NCBI GenBank assembly: GCA_964412105.1
Contig: CAYPNM010000008.1
Coordinates: 1 to 64,000, forward strand
From: JAKAGZ01 sp964412105
GTDB taxonomy: Bacteria; Bacteroidota; Ignavibacteria; Ignavibacteriales; Ignavibacteriaceae
DNA: 64,000 bases
Reading direction: 5' to 3'
The notes beneath the pieces are model-generated. The model did no database searches. It was not told where the DNA came from and saw only the letters and a list, made by a program, of their open reading frames with translations. Positions 50,173-59,528 of the stretch are shown here, in pieces (the first letter of the stretch is position 1; each line of letters begins with the position of its first letter). The position numbers were made by a program, and so were the translations under genes.

Positions 50173-51867
50173 GTGTGTAATATTATTATCATAGGTGGAA
50201 TGGCAGCCGGATGCAAAGCTGCTGCACGTTTGAAGAGACTAGATCCGGATTATAAAATATTTATTGTTGAACGAAAACCCTTCATATCATTTTGTAATTG
50301 CGGCCTGCCTTTGTTTGCTTCAGGCGAAATAGATGATTTATATGATCTTGAAAAAACTCCCTATGGTGTTATAAGAAATGAAGAGTATTTTGAAGAAGTA
50401 AAAAATATAAAGGTATTTTTAAACACTGAAGCACAGGAATTAAACAAAGAGAAGAAAGAAGTTGTATGCTATAACAGCTCTAATAATAAAACTTTTACTC
50501 TCGGATACGATAAACTTTTACTTGCTACTGGCTCTGAACCATTAACACCCCAATTTTCTTATCCGTCGTCTCAATTAATTTCATCTGTTTATTCAGTAGT
50601 TGATTTAAAGTATTTCAAAGTTGCAGCGCAAAAAGGTGAAATAGAAAAAGCTGTGATTATAGGCGGAGGACTTGAAGGCTGTGCAATGATTGAGACATTA
50701 AATTCACTATGGGGAATTGACGTAACGCTAATTGAGAATAATAATTCTTTATTAAAAGGTTTTATTGATTCTGAAATTTCATGCTTTGTTGAAAATAGTC
50801 TTCCCTCGAATAAAGTCGATTTAATCTTGGAAAAAACTGTAACTAAAATTGAGCTTGATGATAAAAACAAGCCGGTTATTTTCATTGATGGTGGTCAAAA
50901 AATAGAAACTGATTATGTTTTCTATTGCCTTGGTGCCGTACCGAATACAAAACTGGCAGCAAAGACAGGCATAAAAATAGGTGAAGCTGGTGGGATTTTG
51001 GTAGATAGTCAAATGAGAACAAACTTGCCGGATATTTGGGCAGCGGGTGACTGCGTTGAAGTGAAAAATCTAATTACTAACAAAAATGGCAATTCCCTTG
51101 CTGGTCTTCTCGCAAATAAATTGGGCAGGATAGCGGCTGATTCAATTAACGGAAGAGAAACCAGGGTTTTAGGTTTTGTGGATGCTTTTAGTTTAACCAT
51201 CTTCAATATCAATATTTTGACTGCTGGATTAACGGAAAAAATTGCAGTGGATTACGGTTTTGAAACAGCAACTGTAATAGGGTCTTTTCCGGACAGAGCG
51301 GAATATGATCCTGAAGTTAAAACATTGATAGCAAAGCTCATCTATGAAAAATCTTCAATGAAGTTATTAGGATTGCAAATTGCCGGCGAAGGAGAGGGAA
51401 AAAGTTTCATTGATGTTTTTTCAGTTTTGCAGTCACAAGAAAAAACAATATATGACCTAATTGACGTGGGGCAGAGCTGCGATACTTCACGCTCATTGCC
51501 ATTTTCTATTTTGAATTATCTCGGTTTCATGGCTATAAATCAGGAAGAAGACGGAATAGAAAATATCAATCCGCTTCAGGCATCATCATTTCTTGGGACA
51601 TTTATTGACCTCAGGGAGAGAAATGAAGTTGATCTTGTGCCATTTCCGGAGAACTCGATTCATATTCCTTTATCTGAGCTTAATAGAAGAATGGGAGATT
51701 TTGATTTAGATCAGCACATAATGTTTGTTTGTGGAAAAGGTCCACGAGGTTATGAGGCGGCAAGATTGTTTAAGAATAAAGGATATAAAAATGTATCATA
51801 CCTCGGAGCGGGTAGTTTTCTTTATAACAAAATAATAAAATCACTACATGATGAAATGCCCTGTTAA
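50173..51867 (+). CDS. FAD-dependent CoA-disulfide/polysulfide reductase-like protein with C-terminal rhodanese domain
   Basis: This 564-residue flavoprotein starts at GTG 50173. The FAD motif IIIIGGMAAGCKAAARL and the redox-active Cys43 in SFCNCGLPL match the coenzyme A-disulfide reductase family, followed by an NAD(P) site (AVIIGGGLEGCAMIETL) and an FAD-closing WAAGDC. The last about 90 residues form a rhodanese domain with nucleophile Cys520 (FVCGKGPRGYEA). Such fusions are known to act on CoA-disulfide, persulfide or polysulfide. Its place directly behind dsrP suggests handling of sulfane sulfur or of thiol redox state linked to DsrC; the exact substrate is unknown. GTG start and weak ribosome site suggest modest expression. 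Confidence 0.85.
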   Translation: MCNIIIIGGMAAGCKAAARLKRLDPDYKIFIVERKPFISFCNCGLPLFASGEIDDLYDLEKTPYGVIRNEEYFEEVKNIKVFLNTEAQELNKEKKEVVCYNSSNNKTFTLGYDKLLLATGSEPLTPQFSYPSSQLISSVYSVVDLKYFKVAAQKGEIEKAVIIGGGLEGCAMIETLNSLWGIDVTLIENNNSLLKGFIDSEISCFVENSLPSNKVDLILEKTVTKIELDDKNKPVIFIDGGQKIETDYVFYCLGAVPNTKLAAKTGIKIGEAGGILVDSQMRTNLPDIWAAGDCVEVKNLITNKNGNSLAGLLANKLGRIAADSINGRETRVLGFVDAFSLTIFNINILTAGLTEKIAVDYGFETATVIGSFPDRAEYDPEVKTLIAKLIYEKSSMKLLGLQIAGEGEGKSFIDVFSVLQSQEKTIYDLIDVGQSCDTSRSLPFSILNYLGFMAINQEEDGIENINPLQASSFLGTFIDLRERNEVDLVPFPENSIHIPLSELNRRMGDFDLDQHIMFVCGKGPRGYEAARLFKNKGYKNVSYLGAGSFLYNKIIKSLHDEMPC

Positions 51868-51895
51868 AAAATAGTAATTTCAGGTTCTGTCGAAT

Positions 51896-53119
51896 ATGAA
51901 TAAAGAAATTTCAAAATTGGTTGTTATTGGTATTAGCCACAAAACGTCTTCTTTAACAGAAAGGGAGAAATTTCAAATTAATAAAAAAGATATTCCCGGG
52001 GCATTGCTTAGCATCGGTTCAATAAATGGGGTTGAAGGAGTCGTAATATTATCAACCTGCAATCGGTTGGAGTTTTACTTAACTATTAATCCTGAAATAA
52101 ATCCTTTTTCAATAATAAACCATTTTTATAATAGAAAAGGGATAGTAAATGCACCTGTTAATGAAAAACTATTTTTTCTATGTAACGGAATGTCCGCGGC
52201 CAAACATCTCTTTAATGTTGCAGCAGGCCTGGATTCAATGCTAATAGGTGAACATCAAATACAGGGTCAGGTGAAAGATGCTTACAGTATGGCTTGTTCC
52301 CAAAATACTGCGGATAAAATCCTGCATAAGTTGTTTCATTCTGCATTTAGAGCGGGTAAAGCAGTTAGAACAAAAACAAAAATTGGCTCTTACAATCAGT
52401 CGTTAAGCAATGTTGCGTTCAAAATCATAAAGAAAGAATTTAGGAAGGAAGATGCTATTACCATTGTTGGTGTAAATCAAAATACAAAAGTAGTTGCGGA
52501 TAAATTAATGCAAGCAGGATTCTCACATTTACTTTTTGTCAACAGAAAGCTTTATAAAGCGGAAGAGTTAGCTGATAAATATAACGGGCTTGCCTTCTCG
52601 CTTGATTATATAGAGGAGCCGCTGATTTGTTCAAAATGTGTCTTCAGTTGTACTGGAGCGCCAGGATTTATTATTGACGCTGAACTTATCAATCGGGTTT
52701 ATTCAAAAAATCAACAACCTAAATTGCTGATTGATATGGCCGTACCGCGTGATATTAACACCGAGGGCTTGATTAATGGTATTAAGGTCATCGACATTGA
52801 AGGTTTACAAAAATATCTGGAAAAGGAAAGAGAAGAAATTTCACTTGATATACCTGAAGCGGAAAATATAGTTTCTTGTGAAGCCAGTGTTTTTGAAGCA
52901 TGGAATGAGTCGCAAAAGGACGAAACAATGTGTTTCCTTGAGGAAAAAATGGAAATGGCTCGTTTGCAGCTATTAGATGAGATAAGTATGCAGCAGTCAA
53001 TAAGCGATATGGAAATTTTGGAAAAATTTTCTAAATCTTTGGCACATAGATTAAAAACAGTATTTACACAGACAATAAAAACTAAGCCTGCATCAAAAAA
53101 ATTGGTAAAGGAAGACTAA
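51896..53119 (+). CDS. hemA: Glutamyl-tRNA reductase
   Basis: HemA (407 aa) makes glutamate-1-semialdehyde, the first committed step to haem and sirohaem. It has the active-site Cys55 in STCNRLEFYL, the AGLDSMLIGEHQIQGQV block (110-126) and the domain-closing RLKTVF near the C terminus. The nucleotide-binding loop reads GVNQNT (192-197) instead of the textbook GxGxxG. It lies within the dsr operon, 28 nt after the FAD/rhodanese gene, fitting the heavy sirohaem demand of DsrAB and the haem demand of DsrMKJOP. Later enzymes of the pathway are not in the window. Confidence 0.9.
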   Translation: MNKEISKLVVIGISHKTSSLTEREKFQINKKDIPGALLSIGSINGVEGVVILSTCNRLEFYLTINPEINPFSIINHFYNRKGIVNAPVNEKLFFLCNGMSAAKHLFNVAAGLDSMLIGEHQIQGQVKDAYSMACSQNTADKILHKLFHSAFRAGKAVRTKTKIGSYNQSLSNVAFKIIKKEFRKEDAITIVGVNQNTKVVADKLMQAGFSHLLFVNRKLYKAEELADKYNGLAFSLDYIEEPLICSKCVFSCTGAPGFIIDAELINRVYSKNQQPKLLIDMAVPRDINTEGLINGIKVIDIEGLQKYLEKEREEISLDIPEAENIVSCEASVFEAWNESQKDETMCFLEEKMEMARLQLLDEISMQQSISDMEILEKFSKSLAHRLKTVFTQTIKTKPASKKLVKED

Positions 53120-53136
53120 AGCTTCCGGAGGTTCAT

Positions 53137-53967
53137 ATGAATATAATAACAATTTCGAGGGGTTCTTTAAGTGCTACAGAAATGCTTACAAGAAAAATTT
53201 CTGATAAGTTAAAATGTAAAGTTATTACCAGAGAAGACGTTATCAAAGCGGCAGAAAATTACGGTATTAAAGATACTGGACTGGGAGACATATCTTTTAT
53301 CGAAAAATCTCCGACAATTTGGGATAAAATGAGCGATAGAAAAAAACATTACCTTTCCTGTTTCCAGGCTTCTTTGATGGATTTTGCTCTTAAAGGCAGT
53401 TTTGTTTACAATGGTCATCTTGCACAATTTCTTCTGGAAAAAATACCTTTTGTCTTAAGAGTCTTATTGACCGCTCCCGATGAATTTAGAATACAAACTT
53501 TGATGAAAGAAAAAGGTGGATCGCGTGAAGAAATTAAAAATTATATCAAATTGATCGATGAAAGAAGAAAAAAGTGGTCACTATTTCTTTATGGAGTTGA
53601 GTGGAAAGATTCATCACACTATGATATAGTTCTTAATCTGGAAAAAATTAGTATTGAACTTGCGTCCGAAGTTCTGGCAAAAATTGCTTCAGCAAAACAA
53701 TTTCAATCAAACTCAGAATCCTTAAAAACAATAAAAGATTTACATCTGGCTGCAACAGCCAGGGTTTATTTGCAACAATCACCAAGAACAAGAGGAAGCG
53801 AAGTGGAAATAGAAGCTGATTCTTCTTCTGGCTTGTTGACTGTACGTGGTAGCACGCCTAAAACAGGTTCAAGAATGTGGGAAAGGGACATTAAAAATGT
53901 CCTATCAAAAATTGATGGAGTAAAAGATATAAAAGTTATAAAATCAATTATTGGTTATTATGAATAA
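53137..53967 (+). CDS. Cytidylate-kinase-like protein with C-terminal BON domain
   Basis: A 276-residue two-domain protein. Residues 1-190 match the cytidylate-kinase-like family: ITISRGSLSATEML, REDVIKAAENYG, and LRVLLTAPDEFRIQTLMKEKG in the lid-like region. The N-terminal loop lacks the GK of a normal Walker A. Residues about 205-276 form a BON-type domain (ATARVYLQQSPRTRGSEVEIEA ... DIKNVLSKIDGVKDIKV). Its operon position between hemA and qmoA (17 and 20 nt spacers) ties it to sulfate reduction. A role in nucleotide sensing, possibly of APS, AMP or ATP, is speculative. No function is known to me. Confidence 0.75.
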   Translation: MNIITISRGSLSATEMLTRKISDKLKCKVITREDVIKAAENYGIKDTGLGDISFIEKSPTIWDKMSDRKKHYLSCFQASLMDFALKGSFVYNGHLAQFLLEKIPFVLRVLLTAPDEFRIQTLMKEKGGSREEIKNYIKLIDERRKKWSLFLYGVEWKDSSHYDIVLNLEKISIELASEVLAKIASAKQFQSNSESLKTIKDLHLAATARVYLQQSPRTRGSEVEIEADSSSGLLTVRGSTPKTGSRMWERDIKNVLSKIDGVKDIKVIKSIIGYYE

Positions 53968-53987
53968 AAATGTAACGGGAAATTATT

Positions 53988-55244
53988 ATGAATACAGAAA
54001 AAATTTCAAGTGATTTACTAGTTGTTGGGGCAGGTATAGCGGGAATAACTGCTGCGGTAGAAGCAGCGGAAACAGGAATAAATGTAATCCTTATAGAAAA
54101 GAATCCTTACATTGGTGGCAAAGTATCTCAGTTTAATAAATATTTTCCCAAACTTTGTCCCCCTTCCTGCGGACTGGAAATAAATATTCGTCGCCTTCGC
54201 ACTAACCCCTTAATTAAATTATTAACTCTTGCTGAAGTAACAGATATCAAAGGTAAAGCGGGTAATTATAATGTGGAAATAAAAATAAAGCCAAGATACA
54301 TTAATAATCAATGCACATCTTGTGGTGATTGTGTACAGGTTTGTCCGGAAAAAAGGATGAATGAATTTAATTATGGAATGGATGAAACTACAGCTGTTTA
54401 TCTTCCATATGAAAATGCCTATCCGCAAAAATACGTGATTGATAAAACTTCCTGTAAGGGGAGCAGTTGTAATAAATGCGTTGAAGTGTGCAAATATAAA
54501 GCAATTGATCTTGATCAGACTGAAAGAAAGTTAATTGCTGATGTTAAGTCATTAATATGGGCTACTGGTTGGGAGCCCTACGATGCTAAAAGACTGGATA
54601 TATTGGGATTTGGTAAAATTCCTGATGTTATAACAAACGTGATGATGGAAAGGCTCGCATCCCCGGGAGGCCCGACAAATGGAAAAATAGTTAAACCTTC
54701 AAACAAGGATGAGATAAAAACCATTGCATTTGTTCAATGCGCAGGTTCAAGAGATGAGAATCATCTTGAATATTGTTCGTCAGTTTGTTGCATGGCATCT
54801 CTTAAACAGGCTAGGTATGTGAGAGAGCAATATCCCGAAGCTGATATTCACATTTTTTATATAGACATTCGTTCAGGAGGATTGCTTGAAGATTTTTATA
54901 ATCTTGTTCAACAGGATAATAAAGTTCACTTGCACAGAGGTAAAGTTGCAAAGGTTATTAATAATGATTCCAAAAAATATCTTGTTGTGGAAGCTGAAGA
55001 TACATTAACAGGAAAATTAATGCAACAGGCAGTTGATATGGTTGTTCTTGCAACAGGTATGAAACCTTCGACAAATAACCTAATTATTGACAAAAAAGAA
55101 TTGGATAACAATGAATTCCTTATCTCAAATGGGAATGGCACGATTGCTTGTGGCGTTGTAACAAGGCCTCAAGATGTTGCGGCTACAGTACGTGAAGCCA
55201 CAGGCTCGGTGTTAAGAGCGATTCAAATAATAAACAGGAATTAA
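53988..55244 (+). CDS. qmoA: QmoA, HdrA-like flavoprotein of the quinone-interacting oxidoreductase
   Basis: QmoA (418 aa) is an HdrA-related FAD protein (GAGIAG at 14-19). It carries two iron-sulfur motifs: C109, C112, C115, C119 and C156, C161, C164, C168. The HdrA-type VQCAGSRDENHLEYCSSVCC block lies near residue 245. In the Qmo complex it passes electrons from menaquinol toward APS reductase. qmoB begins 4 nt after its stop, while qmoC is found 7 kb downstream. Confidence 0.93.
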   Translation: MNTEKISSDLLVVGAGIAGITAAVEAAETGINVILIEKNPYIGGKVSQFNKYFPKLCPPSCGLEINIRRLRTNPLIKLLTLAEVTDIKGKAGNYNVEIKIKPRYINNQCTSCGDCVQVCPEKRMNEFNYGMDETTAVYLPYENAYPQKYVIDKTSCKGSSCNKCVEVCKYKAIDLDQTERKLIADVKSLIWATGWEPYDAKRLDILGFGKIPDVITNVMMERLASPGGPTNGKIVKPSNKDEIKTIAFVQCAGSRDENHLEYCSSVCCMASLKQARYVREQYPEADIHIFYIDIRSGGLLEDFYNLVQQDNKVHLHRGKVAKVINNDSKKYLVVEAEDTLTGKLMQQAVDMVVLATGMKPSTNNLIIDKKELDNNEFLISNGNGTIACGVVTRPQDVAATVREATGSVLRAIQIINRN

Positions 55245-55248
55245 TATT

Positions 55249-57495
55249 ATGGCTATAGAAACAAAAGTCGGGGTTTATTTATGCTCCGGATGTGGTATTG
55301 GAGAAACTCTGAATTTTGATCAGATAATTAAAGTCGCATCAAATGAAAATAAAGTTCCGATCTGTAAAGTAGATAACTGGCTTTGCAGTGAAGATTGTAT
55401 CGGAACTATTAAAAAAGACATTGAAAATGAAGGATTAAACAGGGTTGTGATAGGAGCTTGCTCAGGTAGATTTCTGCAGGATAAATTTAAGTTCGATTCA
55501 AAAATTTTAGTGGATAGGGTAAACTTGAGAGAGAACGTTGCTTGGAGCCATAAACCAAATGACGAAGATACTCAAATGCTTGCAGAAGATTATGTTCGCA
55601 TGGGAATAGCAAAAGTTAGGAATAGCGAGCCACCTGAATCATTCAAAAGGGATATTAATGAGACCATAATGGTTGTTGGTGGTGGAATTTGCGGCTTGAC
55701 TTCTGCGCTTGCTTCAGCCAAAGCGGGATATTCAGTCATTTTAACTGAAAAAGAAAATCAACTGGGTGGGTGGCTGAATAAATGCTATAAGACTGTTCCT
55801 TCACAATTTCCATTTCTAGAGCCTGAAGACTCTAAAGTGGATGAGCTGATTTCTGAAGTGGAATCAAATGATAAAATAAAGACTATAAAAACCTGCTTGA
55901 TTGATAAAGTTTCAGGAGAACCGGGTAATTTCAATGTTGAATTAACAATAAATAAATCTCAAAAGGAGAATATAAAAGTAGGCGCTATTGTTCAGGCAAC
56001 AGGAGCAAAAGAATATAATCCTGAAAAGTTAGCTGATTTAGGATATGGAAAATTTGAAAATGTAATTACAAGTAACCAATTAGAAGAGCATTTTAAAAAT
56101 AATGGCGGAAGTAAAGACGGATGGAATAGTCAGCCTTTAAAAGCTGTGACATTTATACAATGTGCCGGTTCACGGGATGAAAAACATTTACCTTATTGTT
56201 CATCCGAGTGTTGTTCAAATTCATTAAAGCAGTCGTTGTACATAAGAGAGAAGTATCCTGATGCTCTTATTTACATAATTTATAAGGATATGCGTACTCC
56301 GGCGGGGCTTGAACTCTTTTATAAGCGAGTACAGAACGAAGACAACGTATTCCTTACAAAAGGAGATGTTGTTAATATTGATAAATTAGAAGACGGTCAG
56401 ATACTTGTAGATATTGATAACACGTTATTAGGTGATAAAATTCAGGTCCAGTCAGATTTGGTAGTGTTGGCTACCGGAATAGTGCCGTCCACATTAGCAG
56501 GAAATTTTGAGACGTCAGTCGGTAAGAATGAGAATGTTGAAGAAGGGAAGACGCTCGATGGCAAAAAAGTTGCCGCATCAGCTGAAGCCGGAGCAAAGAT
56601 ATTAAATCTAACCTATAGACAGGGAACAGATTTACCTGTGCTAAAGTACGGTTTCCCGGATTCGCATTATATCTGCTTTCCGTATGAAACGAGAAGGACA
56701 GGAATTTACGCTGCTGGCTCGGTAAGACATCCAATGGACATTTCTGATAGCAAAGCTGACGCTTATGGTGCAACATTAAAAGCAATTCAACTTTTAAATG
56801 CAGCAAAACAAGGCAAAGCTGTTCATCCAAGATCAGGCGATTTATCATATCCGGATTTTTTCCTCCAACGTTGTACTCAATGTAAGAGATGCACGGAAGA
56901 ATGTCCTTTTGGTACATTGGATGAAGATGAAAAAGGTACGCCATTGCCTAATTTAACAAGATGTCGTCGATGCGGAATATGCCTTGGTGCTTGTCCCGAA
57001 AGAATTATTTCTTTTAAAGATTATTCTGTTCATATGATATCCTCAATGATAAAGGCTGTTGAAATTCCTGATGAAGATGAGGAAAAACCAAGAATACTCG
57101 CATTCCTTTGTGAGAACGACGCTTATCCGTCACTTGATACAGCTGGAAGGAACAGATTTCAGTATGATCCGAACATAAGAGTCATTCCAGTAAGATGCCT
57201 TGGTTCGGTAAATACTGTTTGGGTTGCAGATGCTCTTTCAAGGGGCTTTGACGGAGTGCTTATGATTGGTTGTAAATATGGTGATGATTATCAATGCCAC
57301 TTTATTAAAGGGAGTGAACTTGCAAACAAAAGGATGGAAAATGTTCAGGAAAAATTGAAACAGCTTGTTCTTGAACCGGAAAGAGTGAAACTGTTAACGC
57401 TTTCGATAGATGAATATCAAAAAATACCACAGATATTTAATGATTTCGCAGAAGAAATCAGGGAGATTGGTCCCAATCCATACAAAGGAATGTGA
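55249..57495 (+). CDS. qmoB: QmoB, HdrA/MvhD-like flavoprotein
   Basis: QmoB (748 aa) has an N-terminal Cys motif (YLCSGCGIGE, C12 and C15) and an FAD Rossmann fold (about 140-150). The HdrA block FIQCAGSRDEKHLPYCSSECC follows, with two [4Fe-4S] motifs starting at C542 (CTQCKRCTEECP) and C572 (CRRCGICLGACP). A C-terminal MvhD-like domain (about 620-748, FLCENDAYPSLDTAG ... GCKYGDDYQC) completes it. This order is the standard QmoB layout. It should dock with AprBA and with QmoC. A 212-nt spacer separates it from sat. Confidence 0.93.
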   Translation: MAIETKVGVYLCSGCGIGETLNFDQIIKVASNENKVPICKVDNWLCSEDCIGTIKKDIENEGLNRVVIGACSGRFLQDKFKFDSKILVDRVNLRENVAWSHKPNDEDTQMLAEDYVRMGIAKVRNSEPPESFKRDINETIMVVGGGICGLTSALASAKAGYSVILTEKENQLGGWLNKCYKTVPSQFPFLEPEDSKVDELISEVESNDKIKTIKTCLIDKVSGEPGNFNVELTINKSQKENIKVGAIVQATGAKEYNPEKLADLGYGKFENVITSNQLEEHFKNNGGSKDGWNSQPLKAVTFIQCAGSRDEKHLPYCSSECCSNSLKQSLYIREKYPDALIYIIYKDMRTPAGLELFYKRVQNEDNVFLTKGDVVNIDKLEDGQILVDIDNTLLGDKIQVQSDLVVLATGIVPSTLAGNFETSVGKNENVEEGKTLDGKKVAASAEAGAKILNLTYRQGTDLPVLKYGFPDSHYICFPYETRRTGIYAAGSVRHPMDISDSKADAYGATLKAIQLLNAAKQGKAVHPRSGDLSYPDFFLQRCTQCKRCTEECPFGTLDEDEKGTPLPNLTRCRRCGICLGACPERIISFKDYSVHMISSMIKAVEIPDEDEEKPRILAFLCENDAYPSLDTAGRNRFQYDPNIRVIPVRCLGSVNTVWVADALSRGFDGVLMIGCKYGDDYQCHFIKGSELANKRMENVQEKLKQLVLEPERVKLLTLSIDEYQKIPQIFNDFAEEIREIGPNPYKGM

Positions 57496-57556
57496 AAGGC
57501 TTTGGGATTAAAAACTAAGGATTGGATCGATTAAAAGGTTAAAAAATTAAAAGATT

Positions 57557-57641
57557 GCGAAGGATTTTAAATAGTGTTTTATGTTGTGAGTTAAACAACA
57601 ACACGATTACAAAACCTAATAACAAATTGCATTTCCTTCGC
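57557..57641 (+). promoter_or_regulatory. Inverted repeat upstream of sat
   Basis: GCGAAGGA (57557-57564) and TCCTTCGC (57634-57641) form an 8-bp perfect inverted repeat 69 nt apart, within the 212-nt spacer between qmoB and sat. The left arm with its flank, GCGAAGGATTTTAA, nearly matches GCGAAGAAGATTTTAA at the dsrJ stem-loop. A shared regulatory or repeat-element origin is possible. The long loop makes a simple terminator unlikely. Confidence 0.35.
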
Positions 57642-57707
57642 TTCAAACATAAGTTTTTATAGGAAGTTTATTTCAATATATAAAATAAAATTGTCAAAGG
57701 AGTCATT

Positions 57708-58949
57708 ATGGTGGAATCTGTTTTGATAAAACCTCATGGAAGTAATAAATTAAAGATTTTGCTCCTTGCAGGTGAGGAAAAGAAAGAGGAGTTAAAGAAG
57801 GCCTCTACCTTAAAAAAGATTTCCATTTCAAGCCGTGAAACCGGTGATCTTATAATGCTGGGGATTGGGGGTTTTACACCGCTAAATGGTTTTATGGGAC
57901 ATGATGATTGGAAAGGTATTTGTAAAGATATGAAAATGGCAAATGGTTTATTCTGGCCCATTCCTATCACACTTTCCGTCTCTGGAGATGTTGCAAAATC
58001 ATTAAAGATAAATGAAGAGGTTACCCTTGTTAGTAATGAGACCAACGAGATTATGGGTACGATGAAAATTAAAGAAAAATATCAGGTAGATAAAAACTTT
58101 GAATGTAAACATGTATTTGCAACAGATGATCCTGAACACCCGGGTGTAAAGATGGTTATGGAACAAAAAGAGTGGAATATTGCAGGCCCGGTTAAAGTCC
58201 TTTCTGAAAGTTATTTCCCGAAAGAATTTAAGGAATTGTATCAAAGACCGGCTGAGAGTAGAGCCATATTTGCTGCTAAGGGGTGGAGAACGATAGCTGC
58301 ACTCCAGCTTCGAAATCCCATGCATAGATCTCACGAATATCTTGCAAAAATTGCACTCGAAGTAAGTGATGGTCTTTATATTCATCAGCTGGTAGGAAAG
58401 CTAAAGCCTGGAGATATACCTGCAGAAGTTCGTACTAAGTGTATAAATATTTTAGTAGAAAATTATTTTGTAAAAGATAGCGTCGTTTGTGGCGGTTATC
58501 CCCTCGATATGCGTTATGCCGGTCCGAGAGAAGCATTGCTTCATGGCGTCTTCAGACAGAATTTCGGCTGTACTCATCTTATTGTTGGTCGCGATCACGC
58601 CGGCGTTGGAAATTATTATGGTCCGTTCGACGCGCAAAATATATTCCACGAAATCCCCGAGAATGCTCTTTTATTAAAGCCACTTCCAATAGACTGGACA
58701 TTCTGGTGCTACAAGTGTGGTGGAATGGCATCAATGAAAACCTGTCCTCATAAAAAAGAAGATAGACTTTTCTTAAGCGGTACAGCTCTCAGAAAAACTC
58801 TTTCCGAAGGCGGAGAGGTTCCTGCTGAGTTCAGTCGTCCTGAAGTTTTGTCTATTCTAAGAGAGTATTATTCGAATCTTGAAGAGAAAGTCGAAATCAA
58901 AATGCACCAATTCGCTACGGGGGATATGGAAGCAAAAGACAAAAAGTAA
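57708..58949 (+). CDS. sat: ATP sulfurylase
   Basis: Sat (413 aa) activates sulfate to APS with release of PPi. The nucleotide-binding motif is LRNPMHRSHEY (R202, N203, H206, H209), with a second conserved block LIVGRDHAGVGNYYG. Four cysteines and a His (CYKCGGMASMKTCPH) form the metal-site segment found in ATP sulfurylases of sulfate reducers. No APS-kinase domain is attached, as expected for a dissimilatory enzyme. AAAGGAG precedes the start. It stands at the head of a sat-aprB-aprA unit, which ends at a strong terminator. Confidence 0.96.
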   Translation: MVESVLIKPHGSNKLKILLLAGEEKKEELKKASTLKKISISSRETGDLIMLGIGGFTPLNGFMGHDDWKGICKDMKMANGLFWPIPITLSVSGDVAKSLKINEEVTLVSNETNEIMGTMKIKEKYQVDKNFECKHVFATDDPEHPGVKMVMEQKEWNIAGPVKVLSESYFPKEFKELYQRPAESRAIFAAKGWRTIAALQLRNPMHRSHEYLAKIALEVSDGLYIHQLVGKLKPGDIPAEVRTKCINILVENYFVKDSVVCGGYPLDMRYAGPREALLHGVFRQNFGCTHLIVGRDHAGVGNYYGPFDAQNIFHEIPENALLLKPLPIDWTFWCYKCGGMASMKTCPHKKEDRLFLSGTALRKTLSEGGEVPAEFSRPEVLSILREYYSNLEEKVEIKMHQFATGDMEAKDKK

Positions 58950-59068
58950 TTGCATAGTTCTTATTCTTACTATACAAGATATTTTTTCACAGCTTAAAGT
59001 GTGAAGACAAATGTGCTTAAGAGAAAAATATCTTTCTTATTTAATTAAATATAAAAGGAGATAAGCTA

Positions 59069-59512
59069 ATGCCGAGTTATGTAATTCCTGATAAATGCGA
59101 CGGATGTAAAGCACTGGATAAAACAGCATGCCAGTACATCTGTCCAAATGACTTAATGGTGTTAGACAAGGGAATATCAAAGGCGTATAATCGTGAACCG
59201 GAAATGTGTTGGGAATGTTACAATTGCGTTAAGATTTGTCCCAACCAGGCAATTGAAGTACGCGGTTATGCAGATTTTGTACCTCTTGGAGCAACTGTTA
59301 CACCAATGAGAAGTACCGATTCCATTATGTGGACTATCAAATTCCGTAATGGTACTTTGAAAAGATTTAAATTTCCTATTCGTACAACTGAAGAAGGGAA
59401 AGCTGTTCCCGACGGTGGTTGGAAAACAAACAGCGATGACCTTAAGAGCCCGGTACTTTTTACTGAGCCCGATTCTTTAGGTCTTCCCGATGTAGTCACA
59501 ATTAAAAATTAG
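59069..59512 (+). CDS. aprB: APS reductase beta subunit
   Basis: AprB (147 aa) is the electron-transfer subunit of adenylylsulfate reductase. It has two [4Fe-4S] motifs: C10, C13, C21, C25 and C47, C50, C53, C57 (CWECYNCVKICP). The beta-sheet tail (about 80-147) clamps onto AprA in known structures. AAGGAGA precedes the start, and aprA follows after 16 nt. It receives electrons from QmoABC and hands them to the AprA flavin. Confidence 0.96.
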   Translation: MPSYVIPDKCDGCKALDKTACQYICPNDLMVLDKGISKAYNREPEMCWECYNCVKICPNQAIEVRGYADFVPLGATVTPMRSTDSIMWTIKFRNGTLKRFKFPIRTTEEGKAVPDGGWKTNSDDLKSPVLFTEPDSLGLPDVVTIKN

Positions 59513-59528
59513 GAGAGGGTAAAAAATT

